The notes beneath the pieces are model-generated. The model was not told where the DNA came from, ran no database searches, and saw only the letters and a list, made by a program, of their open reading frames with translations. Positions 49,732-59,267 of a stretch of DNA of 64,000 bases are shown here, in pieces. Source of the stretch: Ruminococcus sp. (lineage in GTDB: Bacteria; Bacillota; Clostridia; Oscillospirales; Ruminococcaceae); assembly GCA_017542475.1 (NCBI GenBank), contig JAFXXD010000041.1:124001-188000 (forward strand). The letters run 5' to 3'. A program made the translations under genes and the position numbers. The first letter of the stretch is position 1, and every line of letters begins with the position of its first letter.

Positions 49732-52014
49732 TCAGCCGTAGCGCTCGCTGAGGTAGAGGGAAGCGCGGTTCTGTATGCGTGCCGCGCACTCCTCGGCTGT
49801 ACATTCGTAATTGAAGAAAGAATCTGTCTCATCGGTGACTATTTCGGTAATATTGCCGTCGTAGCGTATGACATTGGAATTCTTTATCATATTCTTGTAG
49901 TAGTCGCACTCCTCCTGCGTGAAGGGTTCGAGCTTGACAGTCCCCTTGTCCACAAAGTTTTTGCCGTCAAATTCCACTACAGGTAATTCCCAGTTCCACT
50001 TTACCAAATCGCCTTCGACAACTTCTCCGTTCTCTCCATGCGCGAGTTCAAGGAAGCCGTCAACGCTCTGCTGCGCTATTTCATCAAATCTGCTCTCAAT
50101 GGTAGGTAATTTGCCATAATTTCCGACAAGACCGTAACAGTCGTCGGAGAGCAAATAGCGCAGGAAGCTCCACGCGCCGTCCTTGTGCGGAGAGTTGGCG
50201 ACTATTCCGAGGCAGGTATCAAGCACTAAGAACGAGCCGCTCTCCTTGCCGTCGTAGGGATAGCCCACGAACACGCAGTCATTTCCGAAGTAATAGCGCA
50301 CCGTGGTAAAAAGGGACAAGAACATACCGCAGTCGGATCTGTTGAAATCAATGAAGGTCTTTCCCTCGATCACGTCGTCCTGTACATAGCCGCCGACACC
50401 ATTTTCATCCTGATGTCTGTATTCATCTATTGTCAGACCTATATTGTTGTCGCTGAAGAAGTTGAGCATTTTGATATATTCGGGCGAATCAAAGTGGCAC
50501 TCTGCATTGTCATAGTCAACGAAGAACTGGTTCATAACTGTGTTGTCAAAGAGGCTACCGCGATAAGAGTATTCCTCATCAGGGTCGAAAAAGTACATAT
50601 CCTCGGGCTTGGCGTTGTAAGAGGCTATCATATCGTCAAAGCTCCAGTTTTCGCGTACTCCCGTGTAGCCCGACTTTGCGACCACGGTCTTTAAAGTTTG
50701 GATAGTCGGGGTCATCATGACCATTTTGCCGTCACGCTCGAAAGCCTCGCGGACATTGGGAATGAAGTCATCGCGGCTGAGTTCGGGGTCTTCGTCGATG
50801 TATTCGTACAGGTCGCAGAACACGCCCGAGCTGAACGAATCGGCGGTGAAATAAGGGTCGAACGGGATAATATCGGGGCCGTCCCCGCTGAGCAGGTCGA
50901 GCCGCAAACGGTCGTAATCACGGTCATTCGTCTCCTCGTTGTAGTAGGACTTGAACTCCACGCGGTAGTCCTCGCTCTGCGCATTGAATGCCTTTACCTC
51001 TTTATCGTACTCCCAGCTGGAGCTTGTGCTCGGCAGCCATTTGACTATGGTCACGAGCTCCTTTGATTTGAGCTCGGAGATGTCCTGCGCGGTCAGCAGT
51101 ACCAGCTTCGGGTGCGCGCCGACGTATTGCAGCGCCGCGAGCTCGTCCTGCGCCGTCATCACCAGTGATTGCAGCTCGTAAAACTGGAAGTCGGTGTCCA
51201 TACTGTTGCTGAACTCGACCCATTCGCCGTCCCTGAGCCCGTAAAGGCTCGACCCGATATTCGCAACGAGTGAGTAGTCGCCGCAGCCCGCGCACAGCGA
51301 ATACGCCGTGGTCGTGAGCCTGCCGCACTCGGTCTTGTCCGTGAGTGCCGCGCCGTCGAGGTGGGCGGTGTAGGTCTTGTCAGGGCTGCCGTACACGACG
51401 GTGAGCACGCCGTCCTTGTCCGCGCTCACGCCGACGAGCATATCCTCGTCGAGCTTCACCTTTCCGAGCACCTTGCACTCGGAGACGGACACAGCTGTGA
51501 GTTCACGTCTGCCCATAACGCTGCGGTCGATGATGATGCTTGATTCGCCCGCAATGAGAGTGCCGTAGTCGTCCTCGCCGAGCAAATCGCCGCAGTCTAT
51601 GACCTTCTCCTGCTTGTTGTCGCTGCCGTAGACATAGATGCAGGTCGTGCCGTCAAGCACCGTCAGAACCGCCTTTCTGCCGCTCCTGAGCATTGCTGCA
51701 TACTTGACAGTTTCGCCCTCCTGCGGCGTGAAGCGGAACTCCTCGTACTCATTGAAGGTGCGCGTCGTCACGTAGCCCGCGTAGCTCCCGCCCGCGAGCT
51801 GACCAAACACGAGCAGCTTCCCGCTGACGGGGTCGCGGCTGATGTCGGTGATGTCCTCGAAGCTGTCCGACATCGAGATGTCGGCGAGTTTGAACGAGAG
51901 CTTTTCAGCCGCGGGTGTCGCGGTCGATGAGCTGCTGTTGCTGCCGTGTGAGCAAGCGGTCAAGCCTCCGCAGAGAAGAGCCGCCGCACAAAGAATAGCC
52001 ATTGTTTTTTTCAT
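49732..52014 (-). CDS. Large lipoprotein with solute-binding-protein domain, paralogue 2
   Basis: A 760-residue predicted lipoprotein (signal peptide, lipobox LTACS, Ser/Thr/Ala linker). Residues about 40-310 form a beta-rich region with repeated short strands (possible propeller). The C-terminal half resembles extracellular solute-binding proteins of sugar ABC systems (VKAFNAQSEDYRVEFKSYYNEE, LDLLSGDGPDIIPFD, GIVANSPHKDGAWSFLRYLLS). It is a diverged tandem duplicate of the gene upstream (14-nt gap). No permease or ATPase gene is nearby, so a sensory or binding role is as likely as transport. Confidence 0.82.
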   Translation of the reverse strand: MKKTMAILCAAALLCGGLTACSHGSNSSSSTATPAAEKLSFKLADISMSDSFEDITDISRDPVSGKLLVFGQLAGGSYAGYVTTRTFNEYEEFRFTPQEGETVKYAAMLRSGRKAVLTVLDGTTCIYVYGSDNKQEKVIDCGDLLGEDDYGTLIAGESSIIIDRSVMGRRELTAVSVSECKVLGKVKLDEDMLVGVSADKDGVLTVVYGSPDKTYTAHLDGAALTDKTECGRLTTTAYSLCAGCGDYSLVANIGSSLYGLRDGEWVEFSNSMDTDFQFYELQSLVMTAQDELAALQYVGAHPKLVLLTAQDISELKSKELVTIVKWLPSTSSSWEYDKEVKAFNAQSEDYRVEFKSYYNEETNDRDYDRLRLDLLSGDGPDIIPFDPYFTADSFSSGVFCDLYEYIDEDPELSRDDFIPNVREAFERDGKMVMMTPTIQTLKTVVAKSGYTGVRENWSFDDMIASYNAKPEDMYFFDPDEEYSYRGSLFDNTVMNQFFVDYDNAECHFDSPEYIKMLNFFSDNNIGLTIDEYRHQDENGVGGYVQDDVIEGKTFIDFNRSDCGMFLSLFTTVRYYFGNDCVFVGYPYDGKESGSFLVLDTCLGIVANSPHKDGAWSFLRYLLSDDCYGLVGNYGKLPTIESRFDEIAQQSVDGFLELAHGENGEVVEGDLVKWNWELPVVEFDGKNFVDKGTVKLEPFTQEECDYYKNMIKNSNVIRYDGNITEIVTDETDSFFNYECTAEECAARIQNRASLYLSERYG

Positions 52015-52027
52015 AGTATCACTCCTT

Positions 52028-54373
52028 TTAATATTGTTCGCTGAGCAGCGTGCCTATTCTGTCCTGCATATATTTCGCGCACTGCTCGGGCGTGGATTCG
52101 CCCGCAAACAGAGCCTGCCGCTCCTCGTCAACTATCTGCCAGTACGCGTTGCCCGTGAAGCGCAGCTGCTTTGGCGGGACTTCGGCGTTTTTCATACAGT
52201 TGTAGATGAAGTCGATGTCCTCGTCCTTGAGCGGACCAATGCACACGGTATTCTCGCCGTCGTTCCAAGCGTAGCCGTTCTCCGTAATATCTGAAAAGCG
52301 CGGCTTGTCGTCGTAGCGCATTCTGTCGGCGAGCTCGAAGAAGCCCTTTTCCGTCAGTGGGAAGCCCGAAATGCTCCAGCCGTCGGTCTCGAAGTCGTAG
52401 GTCTGGATGAAGCTGATGTAGCGCCACGCCTCGTCGGTCATTGTGCTGTCCTTGGTGATAGCGAACTGATTCTGACGGACATCAAGGAAGGTGTGAGCTC
52501 CGTCGGGATAGGGCAAGCCGAGGTATACGAGCTCCTCGCCGTCGAAGTCGCCGTAAATATCTGTCATATAGCCCTCGAAATTGCCTATATGAAGCTGCTT
52601 GAACATCGTCACGTCGTCTCTGTACTGCCTCTGCTGACTGAGCTGTAGCTTTTTCAGTTCGGCGGCAGTGGGGTTCATGGGGTCTGCAAAAATCTCACGC
52701 GCGTCGGTCTGCTCGCCGCCGTTTGCACAGAAACGCAGATAGCGGATAAACGAATCAGAATCGAAATTGCACGTTGCCGTCTTGGCGTCTATCCACCACA
52801 TAGTGTTAGCAAGAACTGAACGTGCCCACTTGCTGTCATCGTCCTGCCAGTCACTCGTGTGCATACCCTCGGGTAGATTCTCGATAGTGTCAATCATCGT
52901 GTCGAGGCACCAGTCGCCGTGGATATACTTGTCCGCCCACTTCTTCTTGCAGACGTAGCCCATATCCACGCAGATTCGCCACGGCAGACGGTAAATTTTG
53001 CCGTCGTCGGCGGTGATGAACTCGCGCACATTCGGGAAGAGCATATCGGGGTTCAGGTCCTCGTCATTCTCCATAAACGGCGTAAGATCGATGAATGCGC
53101 CCTTGTCCGCGAGGTCAACTCCGCACATCATGCCCTGATAATCGACCACCATAATGTCTGGGAGATTCCCCGCGAGCGCGTCCTCCGTCAGCTGTGTGAC
53201 CGAGGCGTTATAGGCGTCCTCGCTGTTCTGCGAGTATACCACGCGCTCTATCTGCAAGTCGGGATTCTCGTCAAGGAAAATCTCCGTTTCCCTGTCATAG
53301 CTGTGCTCGTCGCCAACGCCGATTCGCAGCTTCTTGATATCGCCGAGTTCCGCAGGGTCGCACGGGATAAAGCGGAGCAATTTAGCCTTCCAGTTGCCGT
53401 AGTCGGTTACGGAGATGATGATGTTGCCGTCCGTGCCGAGCGAGAAGCCGATGATGTTGTTGACGTTGACGCTTGTCGCGTTCACGCTGAACAGCGCCTC
53501 TATGCCGTCATCTCCGATACCGTAAATGGTGCTTCTCGTGCGCAGGAACAGCGAATAGTCGCCTGCGCCGCAGGTCAGCTGCTGGACGCTCTCGCCGAGG
53601 TCGTAGGTGTCGCCGCTTTTCAGCGTCCGCTCCGCCGCATCGACCTCGCATATATCGGCAACTCCGTTCGACGTCTCGACAGCCGCCATAAGCCTGCCCG
53701 AGCTGTCGCAGCAGACCTCGCAAAGGGTCTCGCCCTCGGCAGCGGTCAGCTCACCGAGATAGGCGCCGTCCGCGGTGAATACGCAGAAGCTGCCGCCGAT
53801 ATTCGCGACAAGGTGCTCCCCGTCGTAGGTGAGCGAGCCGATACTCATAGTGCGCCCGATGTCGCCGTCGTAGTCGGTGACCTCCGCGTCCGCGATGAGC
53901 TTGCCGTCGATTGAGTACCTGCGGATATGCAGGCTGTACTCCGCCGTTTCCTCGTACATCAGCTCGTCGTAGTCGGGCGAGGACGGGTCGGGGGCGGGCA
54001 GGTCGCCGTAGTCCGCGAGGACAACGAGCTCCGCGATCTCGCCCGTGCCGCCGACGGCGATGTTGTACTGCACGCCGATGTCGAAGTCCTCAAGCTCGAC
54101 GCGCTCGCTCTTTGCGAAGTCGCGGTCAGTCACCCAGAAGGCGGGGCTGACGTCCGCCGAACCCACGATGAAGCGGCTCTCGCCGCCGTTGTAGGGCAGG
54201 TTCAGAAAAATGGGCTGCGCCTTCTCGGGGAGGGCGACGTTCTCCTGCTTGTAGGCGGCGTCCGAGAGCTTTTCGGCGGTGTAGGACTGCTTTGATTCGT
54301 TGCTGCCCTTCGAGCAGGCTGTCAGCGTGCAGATAAGTGCCATTGCTGTAAGGAAAGATGTGATTTTTCTCAT
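52028..54373 (-). CDS. Large lipoprotein with solute-binding-protein domain, paralogue 1
   Basis: A 781-residue predicted lipoprotein: signal peptide, lipobox LTACS near residue 20, beta-rich N-terminal region (about 40-300), then a solute-binding-type domain (IGVGDEHSYDRETEIFLDENPDLQIERVVY, LAGNLPDIMVVDY, MTDEAWRYISFIQTYD). Same layout as the next gene, with low identity. The ATG at 54373 has AAGGAGG 8 nt upstream; a longer frame upstream has no signal sequence and is rejected. It lies about 210 bp downstream of an anti-sigma-like gene on the same strand. Confidence 0.83.
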   Translation of the reverse strand: MRKITSFLTAMALICTLTACSKGSNESKQSYTAEKLSDAAYKQENVALPEKAQPIFLNLPYNGGESRFIVGSADVSPAFWVTDRDFAKSERVELEDFDIGVQYNIAVGGTGEIAELVVLADYGDLPAPDPSSPDYDELMYEETAEYSLHIRRYSIDGKLIADAEVTDYDGDIGRTMSIGSLTYDGEHLVANIGGSFCVFTADGAYLGELTAAEGETLCEVCCDSSGRLMAAVETSNGVADICEVDAAERTLKSGDTYDLGESVQQLTCGAGDYSLFLRTRSTIYGIGDDGIEALFSVNATSVNVNNIIGFSLGTDGNIIISVTDYGNWKAKLLRFIPCDPAELGDIKKLRIGVGDEHSYDRETEIFLDENPDLQIERVVYSQNSEDAYNASVTQLTEDALAGNLPDIMVVDYQGMMCGVDLADKGAFIDLTPFMENDEDLNPDMLFPNVREFITADDGKIYRLPWRICVDMGYVCKKKWADKYIHGDWCLDTMIDTIENLPEGMHTSDWQDDDSKWARSVLANTMWWIDAKTATCNFDSDSFIRYLRFCANGGEQTDAREIFADPMNPTAAELKKLQLSQQRQYRDDVTMFKQLHIGNFEGYMTDIYGDFDGEELVYLGLPYPDGAHTFLDVRQNQFAITKDSTMTDEAWRYISFIQTYDFETDGWSISGFPLTEKGFFELADRMRYDDKPRFSDITENGYAWNDGENTVCIGPLKDEDIDFIYNCMKNAEVPPKQLRFTGNAYWQIVDEERQALFAGESTPEQCAKYMQDRIGTLLSEQY

Positions 54374-54581
54374 AGTATTACCTCCTTGATCTTGTCCGTG
54401 CGGACTGCTTTCACCTATAAGTGACTTTCGGAGGCAAAAAAGTCGAAATTTTTTGAAAGTTTTTAAAATTTCGTATGGCTGCACAAAAACAGACCTCGTT
54501 CTTTGTGCATTACGACCTGATTCGGGCAAAAAGCAGCGGCACTCAGATGAGTGCCGCTGCTGTGTTTATATCGTATTTCTT
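54374..54581. other. Gap between anti-sigma-like gene and lipoprotein genes
   Basis: Contains a hairpin AGCAGCGGCACTC...GAGTGCCGCTGCT (about 54533-54564), probably a terminator of the sigma/anti-sigma unit. A stretch (54457-54487) resembles the tail of the 95-bp dispersed repeat. A leader of about 100 bp precedes the lipoprotein start. Confidence 0.55.
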
Positions 54582-56009
54582 TCATTCAACCCTGTCTGAT
54601 GTTATGTCGGTAATGCGCCAGCCGTCGTCAGTCTTGGCGATAGTGAAGGACAGCTCCACGTCATATTCGTCATTGAATTTGCAGGTTCGGGACGTCCTTA
54701 TCACGCCGTTCTCGTCGAGCTCTGTATCGGTCGGAGCCTCTCTAACGTCGCTGTAGATGCACATATGGTCGTGAAGCTCCTTGAACACATAGAGCCTGCC
54801 GTCCTTCTCAACGAAATTGCTTCCCTTGTAGTTAGTCCAGTCAGCGTCCTCGACTGCCACACCCTTCAGTGCAGCCAGCTCGCTGTCCTTGTCGAATATC
54901 TCGTAGCAGTGCTCCTTCAAAGAAGCGAGCGAGGTGTATTCCTCGTCGGTGACAAGGTAGTACTCGTTCCTGAATAAGTGACCCTCAGCGTCAGTCTCGC
55001 TCATTACGATAGTTTCCGAGGTATCGACATCGAGAGTACTGCCCCATACCTTATTGCAGAAGTCGATGTAGTCATTGACAAGACTGTCGGCAGCTTCCTT
55101 GGCTACAAAGTCGCTTGTCTCGCTGCCGTCACTGTCGGAGCCGTCTGTTTTTATGTCGCCGCTGTAGGACTCTCCGCTCATGATAACAGGATTCTCTGAA
55201 AGATCGTCCCTCCAGATATTGACGCGGAAATCAGCAGCCTCGCAGTCAACAAGCTCCATTCCCTCGCAGACCTTCAGCGCCTCTTCATCGGAGTAGTTGT
55301 CGGTGATGTGAAGTGTCGCTACATAGGGCGAATCCTTGAACTGCACGAAAATCCATCGGCTGAAAGAATTCTCAGGCTCGATTGTTTCATTCGTTTCGCC
55401 ATACCTGATTATCACGTGCTTTCCGTCAAGGTCATACTCGGCGGAATCGTAGCTGAAATTATCGAATGTGAGCTGCTGATACTCGTCCGCAACAAAAAGC
55501 AGTTTGGACATACCGCCGCCTGTATCATAGTCGTGGTACTTTCCGCCGTAGGCTCCGTCCTCGTTGTATACCAAGCCCTCGGGGACATAGTTGAGCTGCA
55601 GCTTCTTGAAGCCGTAGCAAGCCACGTCCTCCAAAGTTATGGTATATTCAGCCTCGATCTCTGTCGCCTCTTCGGTGACCTCTGTTGCTGCTTCCTCGGG
55701 CGCTGTAGTCTCCGCGAGCTCGTCCATATTCGCAGCAGGGGAGGAGGTACCGCCGCTGTGCCCCGCGAAGAACACCGCCGTCGGCACTATCGTTAACGCC
55801 GCAGCTGCTGCCGCTATTGACAGTGCTATCCTGCGTCCGCTGTGATTTTTATTGTCAACTTTTCTTCTTTTCATCGTTATACCTCTCATCATCGCATTTT
55901 TGCGGGAGGTGTAGCGCGGCGAAAAGCTGTGCTCGTCATTAGACGAGAACGCCTCGTCCACTATCCGCTCCCACTCTTTTCTGTCAGGTAATCTTGAAGC
56001 TTTCATCAT
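54582..56009 (-). CDS. Membrane anti-sigma-factor-like protein with extracellular domains
   Basis: A 475-residue protein: a cytoplasmic N-terminus of ~60 residues (basic, RRKVDNKNHSGRR), one membrane helix (about 61-82), a Thr/Glu-rich linker, then two extracellular domains. The first (about 120-270) is like DUF4367-type domains. The second (about 330-475) resembles IseA-type inhibitors of D,L-endopeptidases (KEHCYEIFDKDSELAAL..., SNFVEKDGRLYVFKE). Overlap of 26 nt with the ECF sigma gene supports an anti-sigma role. The domain names are moderate-confidence readings. Confidence 0.72.
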   Translation of the reverse strand: MMKASRLPDRKEWERIVDEAFSSNDEHSFSPRYTSRKNAMMRGITMKRRKVDNKNHSGRRIALSIAAAAAALTIVPTAVFFAGHSGGTSSPAANMDELAETTAPEEAATEVTEEATEIEAEYTITLEDVACYGFKKLQLNYVPEGLVYNEDGAYGGKYHDYDTGGGMSKLLFVADEYQQLTFDNFSYDSAEYDLDGKHVIIRYGETNETIEPENSFSRWIFVQFKDSPYVATLHITDNYSDEEALKVCEGMELVDCEAADFRVNIWRDDLSENPVIMSGESYSGDIKTDGSDSDGSETSDFVAKEAADSLVNDYIDFCNKVWGSTLDVDTSETIVMSETDAEGHLFRNEYYLVTDEEYTSLASLKEHCYEIFDKDSELAALKGVAVEDADWTNYKGSNFVEKDGRLYVFKELHDHMCIYSDVREAPTDTELDENGVIRTSRTCKFNDEYDVELSFTIAKTDDGWRITDITSDRVE

Positions 56010-56517
56010 CAGGCTCTCCCTTCATAGTGATAAGTCGTTTCTTGATACGTTCAAAGCGCTTGCGTGCGGCGGCTTCCGAGACGGACAGCCGCTCGGCTAT
56101 CTCGCGCCAGCTCAGCCCGTACCCGCACCTCAGCATGAGCAGGCGGCGCTCCTCGTTGGTGAGGCAGTCGAGTATCTCCGCGGGCTGGCGTGCGAAGACC
56201 TCGCGCTCGATATCGACGCTGTCGTCGGCTATCTGCAAGGTATCCGCGTCTATCGGAGCCTCGCTGTTGTAGAAGTGCCGCCGTCTGCGGTACTGCTCTA
56301 TCGAGGTGCTGCGTATCACTTTAATGATGAACTTTTTCGTCTTCGGAGAATCGGGCTCGCCGATGCGTTTGAGGTGCTTCATCACCCTCAGGAACGCTTC
56401 GGATACGGAATCCTCAGCCGCGTCGCAGTCGCCGAGTATCGCATAGGCTATCCTGTACATAGGCTGCTCGTAGATATCGTAGAGCCGCCGCAGTTTTTCG
56501 GATTCTGTACTTGTCAT
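55984..56517 (-). CDS. ECF-type RNA polymerase sigma factor
   Basis: A 177-residue sigma-70-family factor with region 2 (MYRIAYAILGDCDAAEDSVSEAFLRVMKHL) and region 4 (LTNEERRLLMLRCGYGLSWREIAERLSVSEAAARKRFERIKKRL) and no regions 1 or 3. GGGAGGTGA precedes the ATG. It is translationally coupled to the membrane protein downstream, the standard sigma/anti-sigma arrangement. Targets may include the two lipoprotein genes that follow. Confidence 0.9.
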   Translation of the reverse strand: MTSTESEKLRRLYDIYEQPMYRIAYAILGDCDAAEDSVSEAFLRVMKHLKRIGEPDSPKTKKFIIKVIRSTSIEQYRRRRHFYNSEAPIDADTLQIADDSVDIEREVFARQPAEILDCLTNEERRLLMLRCGYGLSWREIAERLSVSEAAARKRFERIKKRLITMKGEPDDESFKIT

Positions 56518-56716
56518 TCCGTCACCTCCCGTTTCTCTCTGTAGGGGTTACTGACCTTAGCGGAAAATGCGGGCTACCGAGCCAAAAACTTACGGCTCAT
56601 ATATGGTAACTGCGAATCCGCCAAAGGGGGCTCCCCTTGGACGTCCTGTATAATATAACGATTCAGAAGTCAGTTTTGTGACATATAATTTGGGGGAAAT
56701 GTAAAGCTCCCGCGAA

Positions 56717-56764
56717 AAAAGCTCCTTCAGCGGGCTGCGACCCGAACTGAAGGAGCTTTAGTAT
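56717..56764 (-). terminator. Terminator of GH44 gene
   Basis: AAAGCTCCTTCAG / CTGAAGGAGCTTT stem with a 15-base inner loop containing CGGG/CCCG, followed on the minus strand by six T residues. Confidence 0.85.
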
Positions 56765-56789
56765 TTTGCGATCTATCGCATATGAGTCG

Positions 56790-59249
56790 TTATTTCGTGG
56801 TTTCGGGGAGACTGTCTATCGCGTGTGCGTCAAGGCGCTGTATCGAGAGAGCATCCATCGCCGTAACGCCGTCGCCTGTGTTGCAGCAGTCTGCGTTAGC
56901 CGCACCTGTTGCAGTGAGTGCGTACTTGTCCTTGTTTGCTATAGACTGGAGGATAGCCACTGCGTCCGCAACAGTTACCTTCGTGTCGCAGTTTGCGTCG
57001 CCGATGAGGGTGACTGCGGCTGTGCTGCCCTGAGCTGTGGAGGATACGGGAGCAGTCGTGCTTGCGGAGCTTGCTGTCGTTGTTGTCGAGGAAGCCGCGC
57101 TTGCAGTGGTCGCTGCAGATGTGGAGGCGGTAGAAGTCGGAGCCTCGCCCGTGTGGTCGTACTCATAGACCATAGTTATCGAGTTGTAGGTCACGGACAC
57201 GTCATCGCCGCTCGTGCTGTTTGCGGAGGACTTCCACCAGTCCTGGAATTCGATGTATGTGTCATTATATGTGGCATTCTCTATCTCTAAGCTTGAATCG
57301 CTCTTGGTGGGATCGGGGATAGTGAACGTGCCGTCCATTTCGACCTCCACGTCGCCCGAGCCGCTGTACGAGAAGGACTTGCTGCCCCAGCCTGCGAGCG
57401 TACCGTCGGACTTCACGAGCTGGTTGAAGCAGAGTCCGCCGCCGCCGCAGTACCATGCAGAGCCTGTTGAGCTGCTTGCTGTGCAGTTGATGATGACCTT
57501 CGTGAGATGCTCCTTGTCCTCAATGGGTATCATAGGAACGTCGTTGGGGGACATCTCAAGCTCGTCGAACTTGAACTCGACTGTTTTCGTCTCAATGTCG
57601 GGAGCAACGTACAGTGATGCGTCGCTCTCCTTGTCGGAGAGGACTACCTGTGCGAATGAGAGAGCGGGGAGCTCTACCGTTACCTTGTTGTCCTTGACTT
57701 CGTTGTCTATGCTTACGACTCTGATGTCGCTGTGATCCTGTGTTACGGCGTAAACTGTAGCGCTCTTGTAGGTGTTTGCCGCGCCTGTGAGCTCAATGGT
57801 CGCCTTCTCGGACTTCGCTGTGTCCTTGTTTGCGAGGACGAGAGTTACCTTGGAGTCGTCCTTGCCGTCGATAGCAGCGTAAGCGCAGGACTTGGAAACG
57901 TCCTCTGTCGAAGCTTCAACGAGGGTGTCGCCGAAAGCTGCGCCCTTGCCGTCGTAGTTGGTGTAGAGGTTGATAGCGGACGCTACGAACGGACACTCGG
58001 TGATAGTGCCCCAGTATGTTGCGAAGTAAACACCGTTGTCAGCGAACGAGCCGAGCACCTCAGCCTCTGCGATACCTGTTCTGATGTCCTTGCCCGTCTC
58101 CTTCTCCTTGGAGATGTTGCCGAGATTGTACTCGGAAACGGCTATCTTTGTGCCGGGGTAATACTTGTCGATGGACTTCTGTATAGCGGGAATGAAGGGG
58201 AAGAACTGTCCCGCCCACGGCTGGAGCCAGCTGTTCTCGACGTAGGAGTCGTCGTAGAGGCTTCTTGCCGCCTGAAGGATGTCGTCGTCACTGTTGAGTC
58301 CCTGCGAGTAGTAGTGCACGTCGATGACGTCGAGCAGACGTGTGCCGCTCTCCTTCTCGGCGTCAGCCATCTGCTTGAGGTAGTAGTCGAGGTACCAGTC
58401 GTAGTCGCCCTTTACTGCCTGCCACTCGGGGTCGGTGAAGCCGTTGCCGCTCTCGCCCGCGTTGATGCAGGGGAGCATACCCCAGAATGCGGGTCCGAAT
58501 ATCTCAGCCTTGGGGTCTACAGCCTTGACTGCCTTTGCGAGCTCTATCGACTTGGAAACGAGCTCGTTGTTGGTCATCTCCTCGGGGTGGAGGTAGGGAT
58601 GAGTGTCATTCCAGAGGGCGGGCTCGTTGTCGAGCGAGTAGCCCTGTATGCCCGTTGCTGAGGAGGCGTCGCCGAACTTGTTCACGATGTAGTTGACGTA
58701 CTCGTCCATATATACCTTGCCGTCGGTGAGGTCGGGCTCGGCGGCGAATGCACTGTCCTTCTTTGCTATGACTTCGTTCCAGCGTGCTGAGGGAGCTGTC
58801 TCTGCCTTCGAGACATCGCCGTCCTTGTCAGCGGAAACGTATCCCGCCATCTGGAGCGTTGCAAGCTTGTACTCGATATTGTACTTCGCCGCTATGTTTG
58901 AGAGCTTGGATACAGCACCAGCAGGACCGTCGCCTGCATCTCCCTGATTCGTGTCGGAGCTGTTGTGCCAGTCCTCGCCTGCGTTGGACCAGTTGGTCTC
59001 CCAGTTATAGCCTGTGAAGCGGTTGCCGCCCTGTCTGATATTGCTTACGGTAACGTTTTTGAGGCTTGCGGTATCGTATGCGTTCACGCCGTAGATGTAC
59101 GGGCTTATCTCTTTCTTGGTGCCGTCGAGCTTTACTGTCACGTTCATTGTGTATGCGTCCTCGGCAGAGCCTGTTGCCAAAGGTAAAGACGATGCGGAAG
59201 CTATAGTGCATACACCTGCAAGCACAGCGGCTAAGCTTTTCTTTATCAT
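56790..59249 (-). CDS. Secreted GH44 endo-glucanase/xyloglucanase with CBM-like domain and dockerin
   Basis: An 819-residue secreted enzyme: signal peptide (about 1-29), GH44 catalytic module (about 35-540), a beta-sandwich module (about 560-700), a long Thr/Ser/Ala linker and a C-terminal type I dockerin (about 750-810; GDANCDTKVTVADAVAILQSI and a second Ca loop in NADCCNTGDGVTAMDALSIQRL). Catalytic Glu candidates are Glu209 (SLDNEPALW) and Glu373 (AVSEYNLGN). GGNRFTGYNWETNWSNAG is typical of GH44. The middle module is in the place of the CBM seen in ruminococcal GH44 enzymes. The dockerin indicates attachment to a cellulosome scaffoldin encoded elsewhere. Confidence 0.93.
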   Translation of the reverse strand: MIKKSLAAVLAGVCTIASASSLPLATGSAEDAYTMNVTVKLDGTKKEISPYIYGVNAYDTASLKNVTVSNIRQGGNRFTGYNWETNWSNAGEDWHNSSDTNQGDAGDGPAGAVSKLSNIAAKYNIEYKLATLQMAGYVSADKDGDVSKAETAPSARWNEVIAKKDSAFAAEPDLTDGKVYMDEYVNYIVNKFGDASSATGIQGYSLDNEPALWNDTHPYLHPEEMTNNELVSKSIELAKAVKAVDPKAEIFGPAFWGMLPCINAGESGNGFTDPEWQAVKGDYDWYLDYYLKQMADAEKESGTRLLDVIDVHYYSQGLNSDDDILQAARSLYDDSYVENSWLQPWAGQFFPFIPAIQKSIDKYYPGTKIAVSEYNLGNISKEKETGKDIRTGIAEAEVLGSFADNGVYFATYWGTITECPFVASAINLYTNYDGKGAAFGDTLVEASTEDVSKSCAYAAIDGKDDSKVTLVLANKDTAKSEKATIELTGAANTYKSATVYAVTQDHSDIRVVSIDNEVKDNKVTVELPALSFAQVVLSDKESDASLYVAPDIETKTVEFKFDELEMSPNDVPMIPIEDKEHLTKVIINCTASSSTGSAWYCGGGGLCFNQLVKSDGTLAGWGSKSFSYSGSGDVEVEMDGTFTIPDPTKSDSSLEIENATYNDTYIEFQDWWKSSANSTSGDDVSVTYNSITMVYEYDHTGEAPTSTASTSAATTASAASSTTTTASSASTTAPVSSTAQGSTAAVTLIGDANCDTKVTVADAVAILQSIANKDKYALTATGAANADCCNTGDGVTAMDALSIQRLDAHAIDSLPETTK

Positions 59250-59267
59250 GTTTTTATTCCTCCATTT

